A DNA stretch of 64,000 nucleotides, from contig LVLI01000156.1 of assembly GCA_001687465.1 (NCBI GenBank), positions 1-64,000 on the forward strand, given 5' to 3'. Within the stretch, counting starts at the first letter, position 1; every line of letters starts with the position of its first letter. The position numbers were made by a program, and so were the translations under genes. This DNA comes from Halocafeteria seosinensis (lineage: Eukaryota > Sar > Bigyra > Bicosoecida). The notes beneath the pieces were generated by a model. It was not told the origin of the DNA. It did no database searches and saw nothing but the letters and a program-made list of their open reading frames with translations. Shown here piece after piece: positions 34,870 through 48,103 of the stretch.

Positions 34870-35389
34870 AGGAAATGAGTTTCGTACGGGAATGACGTTT
34901 GGAATTAGCGGCACAACTTCCGAGTGAGTTCTGGCAGAATTCGGAAACCCTCTTGCTGTTGTCCTTAGCTTTGCTCTTCAAGCATAGTGACTTCGCAGCG
35001 GTGCAAGTATGAGTGTACCGTAATGGTAGTGTAAAATGCACCACTACCATATGGTACACTTGCAGATTGACCTATTCCGCATGTGGCTTCCTCTCGCCGA
35101 CGTCTCGGCCGGATTCAAATTGCCGGCGGATTCTTCTCGAAGGCGGCAAACTTTTGTTGGAGCGAAGGGCAGAAGAAAAATGGAACAAATCGCGTGAATG
35201 ACGTAGGTTGCCATCCTTCGCTACAGTATTTGCAATGGTTGAAGTTGTCAAGCATTGTTAGAAATTCCCACATATAGTTGTACCAACCTCTTTAATTATC
35301 ACCAGGGTGATAGCAGCATTTGGTTGTTTTCCACGTGCACTTTTTGAAGTTCCTCTTCGTTTCCTCCAGCGCTCCCAGTTCCAGACGAA
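34870..35389. other. Intergenic PA-1 / CDC48
   Basis: 520 bp with only overlapping short frames. The right third is presumably the CDC48 promoter and 5' UTR. A pyrimidine-rich run lies just before its ATG (35345-35370). Nothing else identified. Confidence 0.4.
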
Positions 35390-38349
<2,960 letters not shown>

Positions 38350-38703
38350 TTTTTGGTAGTTGGCATGTTTCTACATTGTGTTAGCAAAAGTGACTAGCTT
38401 AGTCGTTGTTGGTTGAGCATGCGAACGAATGATGCAGCAATACATCAGCTCTTAAGTTCTGGCTACTTGTGTACCGCTCCAAGTCCTGCACGTTCATAAC
38501 TTCCCCAACGGATGTTCTTTTCCACCATTTTGCTCCCACGGCGGCGTATGCCCCACCCACACTCCATGGACTTCCGGTCGTTCAAGACACTTTCGCCTGA
38601 ACACACTCATCCTAACGATTTCGTACAGCTAAGCAACTCCTAGGTCACAGTGTGTTGGTCTGCAGCAAACTATCCAGGGCCTACACGACTCGTTAGCTTC
38701 CGA
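38350..38703. other. Convergent intergenic region
   Basis: 354 bp between the CDC48 stop and the PPAT stop on the opposite strand. It must hold both 3' UTRs. No open frame or structured RNA was seen. Confidence 0.4.
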
Positions 38704-39927
38704 TCACGCTAGGGACCTGAGATAGGACGACGACTCCACGGAGCTCAGCCTACGCGAGATGACGATAACATCCAGTGGGTCAAACCCGCTCATTCTCCTC
38801 TGCTCGTTAATCTTGTGCGCTCCTGGAATCGTTTCACTGCTCACCAGTATAGCTTTAATATCAGGGTCCGTCGCGGCGTCACCCATGGGCTCTGCCAATT
38901 CTTGGATATCCACAGAGAGCTCGGGGGCGATCGTAGACAAGAACTGTACTGTGCTCTCTTTTCTTTGCTCAAAGCTTCCAATCCTATCACCGTACTTCTT
39001 ATTCTTCAGCAGCGAGGGAGACGTTATACCAATCAGAAGCCGCCCCTCTTCTGCAGTTACGCTGGCAGCCGCTGCCAGTAGCTTCTTATGTCCCGCATGG
39101 AAGTGATCAAACGTACCGCCAACAGCAACTTTATCGTACTGCAGCGGTGAGTTGGTTAGCTCGTCCAAATAGATGAGAGTCTCCGTTGCGCTATAAGTCT
39201 TTATTTGGAATGGAAATATCGTGGGCGCCTTTGCATCCAATTGTATGGGAGAAAAAGAATCATTAGTGCCAGTTCCTGATAAGGCCCACTTTTCCAAGTA
39301 AATTTCGTCTGCTTGGGAGCATACAGTTTTAGCCACACTGGGCGTCATGGTTCTTCCACAGGGCTCATCCGAGAGTAAAGAAATGGGCAAATTCGGTTTC
39401 TTGAGGTCCAGTGCCATAGCAAATAGCTCATCATACAGATGCAATGTGCTCATCAATAAAGGAACACCAGTAAGTTGAGCTGTGTTTTCAGCCGTGAATG
39501 GGGTCGCCAATGCCGCATTCGAAGGAATCTGCCGGCATTGGGTATGAAACAAGTACAAATACAGGTGATCCCTATCTTCGTCCAATGGTTCCAAGTACTG
39601 CACCAGACTATCCAACAGTCTCGCCGAGAACCCCACGCTCTGCAGAAACACCGCATACATATAGATACAAGTATTAGGCCGCGTTTGATGACTTACGGGA
39701 TGTGAAGGTGCCGCTATGGCGAGCACTCGAGTACGTCCTGCAGCACTTTGGTGCGAGGCATCCAGATGGACCGCCCTCGGTGCAGGGGACCTCTTGCGCG
39801 TGGAAAGAGGCTTTGATAAAGAGCGTCTCAGTATTGTGCATGTGCCCAATGCCAAGGCTACGCTCGAAAATTGGCGCAGACTGGAGCCATTAGGGTAGCT
39901 CCACAGCTGCTGCAGCAGGTTCTTCAT
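38704..39927 (-). CDS. Pantetheine-phosphate adenylyltransferase (eukaryotic type)
   Basis: Two exons on the minus strand, 39927-39697 and 39639-38704. They give 388 residues. The C-terminal 170 residues are a nucleotidyltransferase fold with VAVGGTFDHFHAGHKKLL (the H-x-G-H motif that binds ATP), then YGDRIGSFEQRKESTVQFL, and EQRRMSGFDPLDVIVISR near the end. This is the eukaryotic/archaeal PPAT, which makes dephospho-CoA from phosphopantetheine and ATP. No dephospho-CoA kinase domain follows, so it is monofunctional like yeast and plant enzymes, unlike animal COASY. The N-terminal 200 residues include a basic, Ser-rich leader (SSLRQFSS, RRSLSKPLSTRKRS) that may be an organelle signal. The 57-bp intron (39640-39696) has GTAAGT..CTGCAG ends but is in frame without a stop, so an unspliced 407-residue form is possible. 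Confidence 0.85.
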   Translation of the reverse strand: MKNLLQQLWSYPNGSSLRQFSSVALALGTCTILRRSLSKPLSTRKRSPAPRAVHLDASHQSAAGRTRVLAIAAPSHPVSHQTRPNTCIYMYAVFLQSVGFSARLLDSLVQYLEPLDEDRDHLYLYLFHTQCRQIPSNAALATPFTAENTAQLTGVPLLMSTLHLYDELFAMALDLKKPNLPISLLSDEPCGRTMTPSVAKTVCSQADEIYLEKWALSGTGTNDSFSPIQLDAKAPTIFPFQIKTYSATETLIYLDELTNSPLQYDKVAVGGTFDHFHAGHKKLLAAAASVTAEEGRLLIGITSPSLLKNKKYGDRIGSFEQRKESTVQFLSTIAPELSVDIQELAEPMGDAATDPDIKAILVSSETIPGAHKINEQRRMSGFDPLDVIVISRRLSSVESSSYLRSLA

Positions 39928-40426
39928 GACGCCCTCTTCAATACACAGCTATTTCTTAGTGCATATCCGTGTTGGACCATCCCAATGACATGAAAAAGCC
40001 ATCTACTCCTCTCCTGGGGAAAGGTCGACTCGTTGCGCCCAACTTCAACATTATTTTGTGGGGCACCGTGCACGGGGGCAAAGCCGTGCCTTGACCGCCC
40101 CGTATCCCGGCGGGTGCGGTGCATACATTCAGCCAGGCTATACAGGTGATTTCTCAAGGGTGAATGGTCGCCCATGCTCCTAGTAGGGTTGGGGAGAGAA
40201 ACAAGAGTGATACTGTATATTGCAGTAGTGTAGGACGTTTGTCTCTGTGTTTTTTAAGGGATTTTTTCTCTCCGATCAAGTGACGTTTTCTCCTCAATGT
40301 TGGAGCTTGTGTATGGGCTCATTTACACCTCTTTGCGCACAGTTTGTACACCTGGATTGATTAGACAGATACCCTGTCTGGCATAGGAGTGGATTTGTGC
40401 ACGAGCACAGCCAGAAACGGGAAGGA
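39928..40426. other. Divergent intergenic region
   Basis: 499 bp between the start of the CoA-pathway gene (minus) and that of the PH/A9/WW protein (plus). A T-rich patch near 40230-40290 and no coding signal; it is likely a shared promoter area. Confidence 0.4.
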
Positions 40427-43414
40427 ATGGCGGCGGCAGCCACCAATTCATCGCCTCCATCCGTCAGCGCGACAAGTTCGAATGCTGCTCCCCTTGGAGC
40501 TCATGCGTCATCAGGGCTCAATGGGAGACAAAAGCGACACTCGAGTGAATGGGCAGGGAGCTCTGCTAACACTGTGACGTTGCCATCAGCGGCAGCCAAA
40601 CCTGGAAGTGCTCGGTCGCCAGCGTTCTCGGAGAGCCAATATCCTCCGTTAGAATACCAACAAGATGGCGATGGAGGACTGAATTCGGATGATGAACTTA
40701 TCGGTAACAGTCCGCATAAGAAGATACCACAGCATCGTGCTTATAAAAGCACGGATGATAGCGCCAGTGGAGGCAGCCAACAGCAGGAAGACGACGACAC
40801 TGGACCCGACAACATACTTGTACGACGAGCCTCCAGCGCGCCACAATTCGCTGATTCATCCTACAGAAAGCATCGATCTGGAGAACGAGCTGAATATTTG
40901 TGGAAACGAGGGAAATACTTAAGAGTATGTGTTGAAATACGTTTGGAGGTGTTGGTCTCAGCCATTACTACGTTTGTGCTTCTTCACAGTGGTGGAAAAA
41001 ACGATGGTTTGTGTTGAATGGAAACACATTATCATACTTCAAGGATGAAAGCGGTATGCAACTAGGAGAGGTAAGTTGTTTACGTACCGGTAGTGAGGGT
41101 GACCCAGACATTACTGATTCCTCATGACTACCAGGTTGACGTTCGAAATGCTTCAGTTCTACTTCACACAAAATCCACAAAAGAGCATATTTTCGAACTC
41201 AAGCTCCGGAAAAGGAGCATTCTGTTGAAAGCCCGAGATCATCCCTCCAGGCAGCAATGGGTGTCTCTGCTGAGACGGAAAGTCAACAGCCAACACGATT
41301 TCGACGAATCAAATCCAGTTTACTCCAACGACAATATGAAAATGAAAGGATCGCCGAAGCATCAGCCTAGTAAAATTCCTTCAGCTCTGGAAATAGAAGG
41401 GCTATTGGAAGTGGGTGGCGAATTACGGGTTAGATCGGTTGATGAACCTTTGGATGATTTTCACTTGGCATGGTTCACTTATACTAGCGATAGACCTTTA
41501 TCATCACATGCTGATATATCTGAAGTCAGTGCAGCCAAATATATTGATCGTGCCACGGCGGAAGTCTATCAAGTCCGAGAAGAAGATGTTGGTAAGCGGA
41601 TTGGATGCACTTGCAGAACTGTGCTTGGTAATGAGCGGATCAGTACAGTTACGGAAGGAAGAGTGGCCGACATTGATAAGAATGTAGTGACTGCTCGTAT
41701 TTTTCTTGAGCCTCATGTCCATAATCGTTACTGCGACAGGCGTATCCGTGTATGCACTGCGCCCGGACGCTATCGTGAACACACCGTGTTGAAAGCAATC
41801 CTTAGGGGCCCATCCGAACTAGTGTCTCAGTACAAGATTCGTTGGTACCGCTCTGATGTGGTGGCATACAACGTAGGTAACGGCCCCTCCCAGTCGGGTG
41901 GTGGGTCTGAGGCGATAGATAAAACTACGATGCGCATGTACCATGTGAGACCTCGACCAGTGAGCCATTTACCACCTGCTCCCTCCGATTCTGAGCCAGC
42001 CCCCAGTATTCAGGAAATCCGAGACAAACTGAAGCTTGAGTATTCCGTCTCACGGGACTTATTACCCAGATATTCCCAAAAGTACCCCCTTTTTCGCGAC
42101 GACATTGGCCGGTACATTGCTTTTGATATTGTCCCGGTAGATAGACCCGAAGAGAAGGACGATGAGTTCGATGGTGTCGTGTGGCCTATGTGGGGTGATC
42201 AATCAAAGTTAACGTTTTCTCGGGAAGATTCGACACAGTCGCTGCCACGCAACGATATTCTTTATAGTAGCAGCACCAATACCGATGAAACCGGCAGGGT
42301 ATGTAGCTTTCCGGTAGGACCAGTAGAAGCTGGTCCTCCTAAAGCTCGGGAGATCTGGCTGGAAGGAGACCAGCGTGTCGATGGTGTCTTAATTGGTCAT
42401 TGGTATTACTTTGGTGGGGTGGAAGGCAAGACGCAGGTGTGGTGGATCAAAATAACCCCCTCTGGTGAAGCGTCGAATTTGACAGAACCGACTTGTGTTG
42501 CCCCAGGATATAAATCACCTCGGAGATACTCTAAAGCTTTGAAAGTACTTGATGAAGGACAGCCGAGCGTAGTCAAACTGACAGAAGAAGAAGAGGGGTG
42601 TCTTATAAAATTCAAAGTCCATCCCGTACGTGAAGATGGGGATGAAGGGCATACAGAGTCCAGCCGTCCAACTATAGAAATAGCAAGCAAGAGCTCTGCC
42701 TCAATGCTTACGCGACACACCGACCCGGAATTTTACGACACGCACTTGCAAGCTCCAAAGAGTGAACCACGGGTACCGAAGCCCCCTCCCCCCTGTCCGG
42801 CAACTGTAAGACGAGCTTCGGGTAATGACGCTATAGTACCTCGTGAGAACGTCACCGATAAGAGGAAACCAAAGCCTGTCCCGAAGCCACCCCAAAAGGA
42901 AGCAAGTAAAGAACAGAATGACCGAGAAAACAGGGGTAAACGGGACTCTGATGTGCATTCCACCTGTCCACCAAAACCTCCAGTCTCTCAACCGCCATCC
43001 AAGAGAAATACCATGCCTCCCCTTGTCAACTCGACTACTACTACTGAGACCATACCTCTCGTTGTCAACGCGAGTGCTACTGATACGATGCCTCCCGTTA
43101 CCAACTCCAGTGCTACTGCTGCTATACCTCTGGTTGTCAACTCGAGTGCTACTGCCGATACCGCAAGCGCCGCGACGGAAGTTGAGGAGAATGGACCACT
43201 TATTCACTTGTGGGAAGCAAAAACAGCGCCGGAAGGGGACACATACTACTACCATATCCGCCGTGGTGATACGACATGGGAACGCCCAGCAGACTTCGAT
43301 ACGGCGGTTGTGAGGCTTCCAAAGGGTTGGGTCGCGCAGAAAGATGGAGAAGACAGAACCCATTTTCGGAATACGGAAACAGGAGCAGTGCAATGGAGTG
43401 TTCCGGAAAAATAG
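40427..43414 (+). CDS. PH domain, AIR9-like A9 repeats and two WW domains
   Basis: Three exons: 40427-40924, 40990-41070, 41135-43414. They give 952 residues. A disordered Ser/Ala/Gln-rich start is followed by a PH domain at about 158-238 (EYLWKRGKYLR, WWKKRWFVLNGNTLSYF, RQQWVSLLRRK). Next come about three segments that look like A9-type Ig-like repeats of AIR9 proteins: LEVGGELRVRSV, then AWFTYTS and YQVREEDVGKRIGC; KIRWYRSD; and a third ending CVAPGYKSPRRY. A Pro/Lys-rich linker leads to a short tandem repeat. Two WW-like modules close the protein: one with TYYYHIRRGDTTWERP, one with LPKGWVAQKDGEDRTHF and VQWSVPEK. PH binds phosphoinositides and WW binds Pro-rich ligands. AIR9 homologues sit on cortical microtubules or basal bodies, so a membrane-cytoskeleton adaptor is likely (inference). 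Its stop lies 20 bp from the stop of PA-2 on the other strand. Confidence 0.75.
43016..43162 (+). repeat. Imperfect tandem repeat inside the PH/A9/WW gene
   Basis: Four units of 39, 36, 36 and 36 bp start at 43016, 43055, 43091 and 43127. Each encodes a variant of P-(L/P)-(V/L)-V-N-S-S-A-T-x-x-(I/M/T). Unit lengths are multiples of three, so copy-number change keeps the frame. The segment is Thr/Ser/Val-rich and probably an extended linker or O-glycosylation-like stretch between the Pro-rich linker and the WW modules. Confidence 0.75.
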
Positions 43415-43434
43415 CATTCGTTAAAACCTTTAAA

Positions 43435-46400
43435 TTAAGGTTTTAGTGTCTGACTAATATCGGAATCAGAGTCTTCAGAATTCTGAAGGATCATTGGATA
43501 ATACTCTCCTTTGCTCCTGCTCTAATCGAACCCAGACGGCTAACGAAGCACAGTAGACCTCTGTTTAAGGCGAAGATGACTTACCAAGAACTTAGCATAC
43601 TATCATAATGCTCGCTGAATAGTCTTCCAGATTGACCCATTGGGTTCACGAAAATGCTTCTCTGCTCGGTGTCCTTCACCTTTGCCCCGACGCTAGCCAT
43701 ATCCATTATCTGCACAAGCCGTCCACATTTCGACAGATATATACATTTTTTGGTTGATCGATGATGTCGTAAGTGTGCGTCAGCCTTACCACTCTGTAAC
43801 TGGGCCCATGTACTTGGGGTACCTTCTCTTCCTCCAGTTCGAATCCACCCACGTTAACAGTGGAAAAATCGCCACCTGCAAATTGTCAACATTGCTTGTT
43901 AAGCATCTGGCTAAGGAAAACTGGAGTCAATTAAACTGCAAGTACCATGCCCAGTGTAACGGTTTGCCATGCATCCCAACGGCGAGCTTCCTAATGAATT
44001 CGATATAAACTCAGCTTGATGCAAATCTGTTCCCCAACGCGGAGCTCTATCACTGAACGTAACTTCTCCTAAGTGGTTAACATCTTGAACAGAATTTTCC
44101 CAAATGTCAGAAACGTTTTCGAGAGATTTGATAATGAACTCGCTACAAGAGCTAAGATGACGACCGCCGAATTCAAACTGGGTGCAAGCGGGATCATGAC
44201 CACCACTAAGTGCCGAAAGCAAAAAGCCCGCAGAGGGATAGTATGTCTGGTTGGTTTCCCAAGAACCTAGGCGAAACAGTTCTCTGAGTAATCTTGCGTA
44301 CACAGGAGTCAGCCTATCTCCAACAGGCTGCCTAAAATCCCACTTGTTTAGGGCCTGCCTAATTTCTTGCGAACTCTGACCCAGTTCACTGACTGATACG
44401 CTCGTAAGCACGTATTTGACAATGTCTCGGGCTTGATAGGACATGTAGTCTAACTGAATCTTTTTCATGCTCTCAATCGTCATCTTTTCACCGCCGGCAA
44501 TGTTACCCTTGACCATGTCTGTTATCCTGGCCGCACGATAACCCAGTGAGCCCGTTGCGAAATCTCTACTCCTGTACAACCACAAGGTTAAATTTGAGGT
44601 ACACACTCCTCATAACAAGTGAACATAATTGCAACCAATACTTACAGAAGATATCGGTATGTCGGGGGTACAATCTGGTTATTGGCAGAGACGACGTATC
44701 CTTTCGACGGATTGTAGGTCCAGGGCATATCTTCAAAGGGCAGATACCCATGCCAGAGTGTTTCAAATGATCCTGTACAGCAACACCAAACACTCTCAAC
44801 CGTACTGTTAACGTCCAACCAACTACATAAAAAACTCACCATTTCCCGGCATAGGCCACGCCCCAGTGTGTTCCGGAGAGCGAGTTGGAACAGAGCCGGA
44901 AAGCTGATACCCTATGTTCCCGGACGTGTCAGCAAACACAACGTTCTGGCTTGGCGCTGTAAAATATTTCATTGCGTTCCGAAATTCGTCGAATGACTTT
45001 GCAAAATTCGTCAGAGTAAATGCTTCCACAGTAGTATCATCTACGTCCGGGTCGATGGAAACCCATTTCAAACTTAACGGAGCCTTGATGCCTTCAACAA
45101 TGTTGTTGTCAGTTACCACAGGGCCGTACACACTTGAACGGACTTGCAATATTTTGTCGTTCCCACCCTTAACGACTACTCGTTCTTCTCGGATATCAAA
45201 CGGCATTAGGCTCTGATTCATCCTATAGTGGGTAAAGTTTACGGCATCCATCACATATAAATCTTGAACATCGGCACCCCTGCACATGGTAGCGTTATTC
45301 TTACATCAGGTAGTAGTAGTCTTGGTACAAATTCAAACGTAAGTTCACTTACGAATTGGTGACTCCCCATGCAATATTCTTATTATGTCCTAAAACCACA
45401 CCGGGAATACCGGGAAAACTAGCACCAACAACCCCGTTTGAGAAAGTGGAGTTCTCGATCCGAAGTCCGTTCAAAATCCAAATAGATGGGGCCCCTAGAC
45501 GAAGATGCGGGTCGTTACAGAGGAGAGGGAACCCTGACTGAGTATGATTTCCATGAATAACCCAATTGTTGCTGGCGCCAAAACCCATATTGGGTGTCTT
45601 GGCCAGTCCCGACAGTGACCTCGATTCTCGACCTCCTGGGTTGATCCACTCTCCGTAGATACCGTCAAAGATGTACCTTCTAACAGTCGATTGCAAAGAC
45701 GCCGAAAGCGAGTCAACAAAACCATTAACTGGCTCCCCGGCCTGTTCATATGGTGTCGCGAGGGAATCGTCAGGAGCTGTATTGCCTAGTTCCAGAGCCT
45801 GACGAATAAGGGTCTCCTGGCTACCTTGCATTCTGGAGTCATCAGCTACACGCTGCGAAGGGGGCAACTCATCAGTACTAAGTATAGTGGGGCCCCAACT
45901 AAGATTGTAGGCAGGCATAAGGGTATCCACTCGCTCTGGTGCGACTCCTAGAACGTGGTGAAGACGAAAACGGCTTAGTTCTTCGGCCATATTCTTGCTA
46001 AGATCATAGCTCATAAGCTTGCCCCATACAAGGGAATCTTCTGGGAGCCAAGGATCAGGCTTGTAACCCAGCAAACGGAATTCAATGGGCATCCCTTCGT
46101 CTTTCCGTATAAACTCGTTAACGCCCTGGGTATAAGCGCGAAGAGTGTTGGTAGCGAGGCTGCCACGGGATTTATCCTTCTGCAAGACCTTCCATGTAGC
46201 TTTTGCAGCTTCGTATACCCCTAGCGTCCTCATCAGCTTATCTATTTCCAAACCGGATTCTCCAGCAATTTCAGACACTGTGCCTTTGCCGATTCGTCTC
46301 TGTAACTCCATTTGGAACAGGCGCATTTGACTGTGTGCAAATCCCTGAGCATAAGCAACATCTTCTATGCTCTTTCCATGAATATGGAAAACTCCATTGG

Positions 46401-47370
46401 ACTCTCGGTTAATCTGAATATCAGTTCAAACAAGTCTCTACATTCTATCAGCGTGAGCTTGCGGCTGAAGTCGAAACTTACCTTGACGCCATCGTTTAAC
46501 CCTTTCAGGGTTTGCTCTCGACTAAGATCTGGGAGACTTTGGAAGCGAAGCACCGCTAAGCCTATCGCCCCTATTACTAGCAAGAGCGTCGCAATGGCAA
46601 CGACGAGTGTCAAGGTCACCCATGAGAACCAAAGGACCCATCGCTTCCATGGAGTTTGACGGCTGAGATGGCACGCATTACATCGATTACAGCAATTCGA
46701 CTCGGGTAACTGATCCAATGTCGAGTATTTGTGTGAGGATGCGTTCCTTAAAACGGAGAGGTCTTGCTCCGTTTCCAGATCTCTTTGTGGTTTCTTCTGG
46801 ACCATGCTCTTCCAGTTGCTCGGAAGTGTTGTGCACAGACAGTATTGCCCAAGTTTTCCGCGGCTTGTGCGCCATAAGTGAATCGCGAATAAAGCTAGTA
46901 GCGTCGGTCCCAAAATGGGCAACGCAATCATCAAGTCTCTTATCAAGGGACACAAATCTGCACCAGCAAGCAAATTGGAATCGTGGTACAAAAACCAGTT
47001 CGATTGGCAAAACCCCTGAGACAAGTAACTTACGTCGGTAAGGGTTGAGTACGACAAGAAGGTACACATACGCGAGGGTCGACAGAATCGCTGTCCCAAT
47101 GGTAGCGTACAATCCTACGGTGCGTGTGCACCAGCGGCATGACCCAATGAACCTGCAGGAGCATCGAGGAGCTCTACGGCGCCGGTTCTCAACTTCGGAG
47201 ACTTCCAGGCCTTCCAGATGATCCGTCATGACATGGATATCGTCCTCGCTTTCAAATGGACCGTGAACATCCTCGTGTCGGTGCTCTGAAGCGCAAGCGC
47301 GTCCGGAGGAAGACGGATTCGTGTTCATCACGGGGGTGTAGCGAGGCAATTCCTGCTGTTTTGACGCCAT
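43435..47370 (-). CDS. Penicillin-acylase family (S45) amidase with membrane N-terminus, PA-2
   Basis: Nine exons on the minus strand: 47370-47034, 46957-46482, 46413-45353, 45279-44840, 44772-44646, 44571-43946, 43875-43790, 43709-43585, 43516-43435. They give 1119 residues. The order matches PA-1: the RCSCRFIGSCRWCTRTVGLY patch, three hydrophobic spans, a CCNRCNAC cluster, then the S45 domain from INRESNGVFHIHG. The nucleophile is Ser552 in GASNNWVIHG, followed by PLLCNDPHL. Intron positions and phases equal those of PA-1 and PA-3; exons 4, 7, 8 and 9 have the same lengths as in PA-1 (440, 86, 125, 82). The tail is Ser/Asp-rich (SEDSDSDISQTLKP). The longer N-terminus adds a Ser/Glu/Asp stretch. 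The start is the first ATG; a longer frame upstream has only non-ATG codons. Confidence 0.87.
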
Positions 47371-48103
47371 GGCAACGTCGTGCCTCCCCACAGTATAAAG
47401 CTACTACTGGTTGTTGCCTTTTTTTGTCTGTCTTTTGAGGGAAAGGAAGGCAGGTCAACTGGCACCATGCATAACAAACCCGCAATGAACGACTTGTGAA
47501 GCCAGAATCTAAGATACCGGGTCCGTGTGTCATCAGACGGGGAATGAATCGGCACGGTTGTACTGGTACTTTGGGCTTTAAGCTACATGCATAGCTTACT
47601 GTCGATCGATTGCAAGAGAACTTTGAAACATGTTTCATGACACCGGCTCCTTCAGCATCGTCGCATTTGACAAGAGTGAGAGTTCAACCATCAACAATCA
47701 ACTGCGTAGGACGTGGCTGAGAAGGCAAATGCGGATATCCGGCTTATTAGACGACGTCGTCGTCGATTAGATACAAGGGACACGTGTACCGTTAGTTGAT
47801 GCAGTTCATGGACAGATACCGGTTGATAGGATATGCCCGGCGTTCTACTCCTGTTTGAGTTCCAACAAGCGGGAATCTCAGAAAAGCGGAACGTAAAGAA
47901 TGGAGATTCTTCAGTAGAGAGAGAAATACTAAAGACCCAAAACTATAACTGTAACCAATAAATGAGAAATCGAGAGAGCAGCTGAGTTCATTTGGTATCT
48001 ATCTGTGTTCTCGCTTAGCAACTGGGCACTAAATGCCATACCACACGGTACAGTAATGTATAGCCTGCTACCTATTCCAATTACTACTACCTACGAAAGC
48101 AAG
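47371..48103. other. Intergenic between PA-2 and the tri-domain gene
   Basis: 733 bp, both flanking genes on minus. A frame on the plus strand and one on the minus (47252-47638) overlap the start of PA-2 and show no domain. The right part (47900-48050) is A+T-richer and contains repeated 'GAGAGA' bits. It holds the PA-2 promoter and the 3' end of the tri-domain gene. Confidence 0.4.

Noticed and set aside
42701-43417. 238-codon minus-strand frame opposite the PH/A9/WW gene
   Set aside because: It is antisense to the repeat and WW region and its Ser/Arg-rich composition mirrors the Thr/Val/Pro repeats. No domain or splice partner.
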